From Taeniopygia guttata (Eukaryota; Chordata; Aves; Passeriformes; Estrildidae): a DNA stretch of 64,000 nucleotides. Of the stretch, positions 58,340 to 64,000 are shown piece by piece (within the stretch, counting starts at the first letter, position 1; each line of letters starts with the position of its first letter). The position numbers and the translations under genes are program-made. The notes under the pieces were generated by a model. That model ran no database searches, was not told the DNA's origin, and saw only the letters and a list, made by a program, of their open reading frames with translations. The stretch is taken from positions 1 to 64,000 of the forward strand of contig NC_133025.1 of NCBI RefSeq assembly GCF_048771995.1, read 5' to 3'.

Positions 58340-59000
58340 CCTAGCCAAACAGGAATTGTGCTACAAAATTTGCAAACAGTGAACGCTTTCTCACAGATCA
58401 CAGCTGCCAACACCAGGAACTCTTGCTGCCCTAGGAGAGCAGCATGCCTCCAGTGAACAGACATCAACACACAGGGAGGGTGAGCTTGATTTACAGGGAA
58501 AAAGGACAGAGGTCGGATAACGAGGCCTGTGGCGCCAAGTGACTTTCTACATCTTCTCGTTCCGAATGGCACAGGATTTATCCTGGAGCAAAACTGCTGC
58601 CAGCAAGAATTCTGCCTGCCCTGGAAGAGACAAGCACCACAGTGAAACTGACATCAGGAAGCATAGAGGGTGAGCCATGTTTCACAGAGAAAAGTGCCAT
58701 TGATGCAGTCCAAGAGCCAGGGGCCATGAAAGAATGGCTGCCCCATGAAAATCTGAATGGAGAAAGATGTGTCATGGACCCAAGTTGACGCCAAGTAGCT
58801 GAGAAGTTGCCTTGAAAATCCCAAGCACAACTTGCAAAATGACACCAGGAGCTAGGACAGGTGAGTTTTCTATCCCAGGGTAAACAGCCAAAGTTTGTAC
58901 TCAGGGCCCAGTGCCCTGAGCAGATAAGTGACTGCACAAAATCTGACCATGGAAGCATGTGCCGTAAACATCGGCTGCGCCCCCTTCATACTTGTGCTCC
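58340..59000 (+). repeat. 190-bp units, direct orientation, block copy 2
   Basis: About three diverged units, matching 20401-20904 and 21365-21660 without the solo LTR. They end where the inverted array begins. Confidence 0.7.
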
Positions 59001-59009
59001 CTTGGGACG

Positions 59010-59905
59010 GTCAGGTCAGCACAAGTATGAGGTGGGGGCAGCTCCGGTCCAGGACACATCCTTCGATGTTCTGATTTTTTGCAGTCAGCTGCCCGCTCAG
59101 GGCCACAGGACCCTGAGCACAAACTCCGGCTCTTTGCCCTGGGAAAGAAAACTCACCAGTCCAGGTTCCTGATGTCAGTTGGTAGGGCTCCCCTGGGACT
59201 GTCAGGGCAGCACAAGTATGAGGTGGGGGCAGCTCCTGTCTGGGAATTATCTTTCGATGTTCGGATTTTTTGCAATAAGCTTCCTGCTCAGGGCCACAGG
59301 ACTTGGAGCGCAAATGTCGGCTGTTTTCCATAGGAAAGAAAACTCACCAGTCCAGGTTCATGATGTCAGTTTGTAGGGCTCCCCTGGGACTGTCAGGGCA
59401 GCACAAGTATGAGGTGGGGACAGCTCCTGTCTGGGACTTATCCTTCGATGTTCGGATTTTTTGAAGTCAGCTGCTTGTTTAGTGCCACAGGACTCGGAGC
59501 GCAAACATTGGCTCTTTTCCCTGGGAAAGAAAACTCACCAGTCCAGGTTCCTGATGTCAATTTGTAGGGCTCCCCTGGGACTGTCAGGGCAGCACAAGTA
59601 TGAGGTGGGGGCAGCTCCTGTCTGGGACTTATCCTTTGATGTTCGGATTTTTGCAGTCAGCTGCCCGCTCAGGGCCACAGGACCCTGAGCACAAACATCG
59701 GCTCTTTTCCCTGGGAAAGAAAACTCACCAGTCCAGGTTCCTGATGTCAGTTTCTAGGGCTCCCCTAGGACTGTCAGGGCAGCACAAGTATGAGGTGGGG
59801 GCAGCCCTGGTCCGGGACACATCCTTCAATGTTCAGAGTTCTTGCAGTCAGTCATCCGCTCAGGGCCACGGGGTCCTGAGAACAAACTCTGCCTTTTCTT
59901 TCCCA
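59010..59905 (-). repeat. 190-bp unit array, inverted
   Basis: About five units; the landmark ACTCACCAG(T) lies at 59151, 59342, 59533 and 59723 (periods 191, 191, 190). In minus orientation each reads as the 21385-21660 unit, with GTGAGTTTTCTTTCCCAG. The junction with the direct units lies near 59005-59030, where CATACTTGTGCT faces AGCACAAGTATG. Confidence 0.88.
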
Positions 59906-62900
59906 GGCTGAGCAAACACTTAGGCTTCCTAATTCAAACGATGACTGACCTGCTTCTGACAACACCCTCACCCCGGACTGATGCCCTCTGCCACAGATTT
60001 GAACGGTCAGCATCTGAAAGGAACTTAGGACTAGCATCAAATAGCTGCAAGAACACTTAAAACACCCACACATGTTATGGCAATCACCCAATACAATCTA
60101 GAGGCAACTACACCCTGCATTACCCATTTCAAGTCCCCAGGACTTGTGTTATTACAGGCTATGCAGCAGGGCAGAGCAGCTTCGGGACAAATAGGTGCAG
60201 GCACCGATGACACAAGACAGGACGTGACAAACAAGGGGACAGGAGATGGAGAGAGAGCTTTCAACGAGAAGACAGGACTGAGAGACCCAAATATCACACA
60301 GTGCACCAGAGACAAGTGACAGGACACACACCGGAACTGCTCTACCCAGCACACCTCAGCATTGTGATTGAAACAGACACTTTCCCTTTAGCTGGCCTGA
60401 GGGGACACTACTTGGACATCCCCATCTCCAAATCTGACTCAAAAACCCTTCAAGAAAGTCCCAACCTGAAACCCCGCTTTCATCCCCACTGTGGGACATA
60501 ACCCTCCACTTATCTTGCAGGCATCTGGGGATGCAAATCACTGTTGGCTGCCGAAGAAAGCCGTCTGCCTTTCTGGGAAGTTCCAGCTGTCACCCCTTGG
60601 TCTGACCAGAGAAAGAAAACCAAACATCACTGCACAGTTTTAACAGTATATCGGCCAAACCCTGATAATTCTGCTACTCACCATTCTCATCAAATTGCCC
60701 GGGTTCAGGGCCAGAAAACTTCGGGCGTGCTTGGATTCTGACGCCGTCATTGCAGGGTACACCTAAGTTCAGTGGAGACAAGGCGACATAGCATTGCTCA
60801 AACATGAGTGGACTCTCACTCCTCCTCCTCCCTACCCCCCCGAATCACTGCAACTCCTCGGCCATTCCTCTGGGCTACCAGGATGGGACCTTGACATGCA
60901 AAATTGGAAGGTTTCATCACAGGGTCCTGGAATACTTCCACCGAGATCACAAGCGCATGAAACCGGGTCCTTCAGCCAGTTGGTGACAGAGGTATGTGCA
61001 CTCCAAGTCAATTCCCTAAAGCACAAAAAGGAGAAAGGATGCTTACAGCTGCAATAAAAACTGAAACCTGAGCAAGAACAACTGCTTCTGTCCACTGCTC
61101 ACCTGGCACACTGGGCCTTGACTGCTGCTATCTGCCTGGACCTCCTAAAAATAAAGGCAAAGAACACTGCTGTAACACAGTCACCATTTAGGCTTCCCCT
61201 GCAAATGCAAACAATGACTGACCAGCTGACGGAAATTCCTCACCCAGGATTGGGACCCTGCTGCCACAGATTTGAACTGTCAGCATCTGAAAGGAAGTTA
61301 GGACTAGTGTTAAAAGGCTGCAGGACAACTTAACATCACCAAACATCTTACGTCAATCTCCTAATACAATCTAGAGCTCAAATACACCCTGCATTACCCA
61401 TTTCAAGTCCCCAGCACTTGTGCTATTACAGGCTAGGCAGCAGGGCAGAGCACCGCCAGGAGACAGGACAGGACACCCGTGACACGGGACAGGACGTGAC
61501 AAACGAGGGGACAGGAGAGGGAGAGAGAGCTTTTGATGAGAAGAAAGGACCGAGAGACCCAAACAACACAGAGTGCACCAGAGGCAAGTGCCAGGACACA
61601 CACCGGAACTGCTCTGCCCAGCACACCTCAGCACCGAGATCAAAACAGACATTTTCCCTTCAGGTGGCCTAAGGAGACGCTTCTTGCACATCCCCATCTC
61701 CAAATCTGACTCAAAAACCGTTCCTGGGGAGTCCCTGGCACCTCTCTTCCATCCCCTCTCTGGGTTGTAGCCCTGGACTTATCTTGCACATATCCTGGGA
61801 TGCAAATCCCCATCGGGTGAGTCCTTCAGCCTGTCTGGGGAGTTCCAGTTGTCCCCAGGCCGTTCTCTCTAAGTCTGACCAGAGAAAGAAAACCAAGCAT
61901 CAGTGCACAGTCTTAACAGCACATAGGACCAAACCTGATAATTCTGCTACTCACCATTCTCCTCAGAATGCCCAGGTTCTCCGGCCAGCACACTTCGGGC
62001 GTGCTTGGATTCTGACGCCGTCATTGCAGGGTACACCTAAGTTCAGTGGAGACAAGGCGACATAGCATTGCTCAAACATGAGTGGACTCTCACTCCTCCT
62101 CCTCCCTACCCCCCCGACTCACTGCAACTCCTCGGCCATTCCTCTGGGCTACCAGGATGGGACCTTGACATGCAAAATTGGAAGGTTTCATCACAGGGTC
62201 CTGGAATACTTCCACCGAGACCACAAGCGCATGAAACCGGGTCCTTCAGCCAGTTGGTGACAGAGGTATGTGTACCCCAGGTCGATTCCCTAAAGCACAA
62301 AAAGGAGAAAGGATGCTTACAGCTGAAATAAAAACTGAAACCTGAGCAAGAACAACTGCTTCTGACCTCTGCTCACCTGGTACACTGGACCTTGACTTCT
62401 GCTATCTGCCCGGACCTCCTAAAAATAAAGGCAAAGAACACTGCTGTAACACAGTCACCATTTAGGCTTCCCCTGCAAAGGCAAACGATGACTGACCAGC
62501 TGACGGAAATTCCTCACCCAGGATTGGGACTCCGCTGCCACAGATTTGAACTGTCTGCATCTGAAAGAAAGTTAGGACTAGTGTTAAAAGGCTGCAAGAC
62601 AACTTAACAGCACCAAACATCTTACGTCAATCTCCTAATACAATCTAGAGCTCAAATACACCCTGCATTACCCATTTCAAGTCCCCAGGACTTGTGCTAT
62701 TACGGGCCAGGCAGCAGGGCAGAGCACCGCCGGGAGACAGGACAGGACACCCGTGACACTGGACAGGACGTGACAAACGAGGGGACAGGAGAGGGAGAGA
62801 GAGCTTTTGATGAGAAGAAAGGACCGAGAGACCCAAACAACACAGAGTGCACCAGAGACAAGTGCCAGGACACACACCGGAACTGCTCTGTCCAGCACAC

Positions 62901-64000
62901 CTCAGCACCGAGATCAAAACAGACATTTTCCCTTCAGGTGGCCTAAGGAGACGCTTCTTGCACATCCCCATCTCCAAATCTGACTCAAAAACCCTTCCTG
63001 GGGAGTCCCTGGCACCTCTCTTCCATCCCCTCTCTGGGTTGTAGCCCTGGACTTATCTTGCACATATCCTGGGATGCAAATCCCCATCGGGTGAGTCCTT
63101 CAGCCTGTCTGGGGAGTTCCGGTTGTCCCCAGGCCGTTCTCTCTAAGTCTGACCAGAGAAAGAAAACGAAGCATCAGTGCACAGTCTTAACAGCACATCG
63201 GACCAAACCTGATAATTCTGCTACTCACCATTCTCCTCAGAATGCCCAGGTTCTCCGGCCAGCACACTTCGGGCGTGCTTGGATTCTGACGCCGTCATTG
63301 CAGGGTACACCTAAGTTCAGTGGAGACAAGGCGACATAGCATTGCTCAAACATGAGTGGACTCTCACTCCTCCTCCTCCCTACCCCCCCGAATCACTGCA
63401 ACTCCTCGGCCATTCCTCTGGGCTACCAGGATGGGACCTTGACATGTAAAATTGGAAGGTTTCACCACAGGGTCCTGGAATACTTCCACCGAGACCACAA
63501 GCGCATGAAACCGGGTCCTTCAGCCAGTTGGTGACAGAGGTATGTGTACTCCAGGTCGATTCCCTAAAGCACAAAAAGGAGAAAGGATGCTTACAGCTGC
63601 AATAAAAACTGAAACCTGAGCAAGAACAACTGCTTCTGACCTCTGCTCACCTGGTACACTGGACCTTGACTTCTGCTATCTGCCCGGACCTCCTAAAAAT
63701 AAAGGCAAAGAACACTGCTGTAACACAGTCACCATTTAGGCTTCCCCTGCAAAGGCAAACGATGACTGACCAGCTGACGGAAATTCCTCTCCCAGGATTG
63801 GGACTCCACTGCCACAGATTTGAACTGTCAGCATCTGAAAGGAAGTTAGGACTAGTGTTAAAAGGCTGCAAGACAACTTAACAGCACCAAACATCTTACA
63901 TCAATCTCCTAATACAATCTAGAGCTCAAATACACCCTGCATTACCCATTTCAAGTCCCCAGGACTTGTGCTATTATGGGCCAGGCAGCAGGGCAGAGCA
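59906..64000 (-). repeat. Module array C: 1274-bp units, cut by window end
   Basis: Units with the CTGCTATCTGCC landmark near 61125, 62398 and 63672 (spacing 1274), preceded by a partial unit from 59906 that starts like 17405. The ~180-nt exon-like segment is open in one minus frame in all three full units (VTNWLKDPVSCAC...PEEWPRSCS). The ~85-nt segment ends with the donor GTGAGTAGC. The array continues beyond 64000. Confidence 0.88.

Noticed and set aside
34850-64000. CRISPR array
   Set aside because: Units of more than 1 kb without short repeat-spacer alternation, in a eukaryotic telomeric context.

Overview
This window looks like the left end of an avian chromosome (passerine possible, not proven). 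The plus strand opens with about 7.1 kb of CCCTAA telomere repeat, passes through a short zone of variant telomere repeat into G-rich and polypurine satellites, and continues into subtelomeric DNA built almost entirely of tandem and segmental duplications. The one retroviral element with a long open frame is of the ERV-L type that is abundant in bird genomes. No prokaryotic features, rRNA, tRNA or CRISPR arrays are visible.

Layout: 1-7144 terminal telomere; 7145-7380 variant telomere; 7383-7880 G-rich 31-bp minisatellite and inverted TTAGGG-like DNA; 7925 to about 21660 subtelomeric block copy 1 (hairpin, polypurine satellite, four 355-bp repeats, 40-bp minisatellite, a small convergent ORF region, four 1.25-1.29-kb exon-like modules, a divergent TATA promoter, a 43-bp minisatellite, 190-bp units); about 22000-25460 a locally unique segment with triplicated C-rich DNA, a degenerate interstitial telomeric patch, a strikingly regular 36.5-bp array of ATGGCGGC/TCACGTGA sites, and a CpG island with CRE and CTCF-like sites; 26262 to about 58990 block copy 2, the same order of parts but with the module array expanded to about 17 units and split near its start by a recent ERV (26394-31807); 59010-59905 the 190-bp unit array in inverted orientation; 59906-64000 a third module array with a 1274-bp period that runs off the window.

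The only long coding sequence I can support is the ERV gag-pol fusion (27155-30985). It retains capsid, RNase H and integrase, but protease and the catalytic part of reverse transcriptase are missing, and the first RNase H aspartate reads as asparagine. Its LTRs differ by one substitution and one simple-repeat length change, so the insertion is young.

The most interesting non-viral signal is a duplicated minus-strand transcription unit. It has a TATA box, a short first exon with a GTAAG donor, a 67-nt second exon conserved in both copies, and then many small exon-like segments with good acceptors and donors, repeated with every 1.25-kb module. Transcription from it would run toward the telomere. 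A second TATA box about 75 bp away drives the opposite direction and has its own conserved donor. Reading frames across the modules are not consistently maintained, so a noncoding transcript family or decayed gene is as likely as a repetitive protein. These models come from splice-site and paralogue comparison by eye and have no transcript support here.
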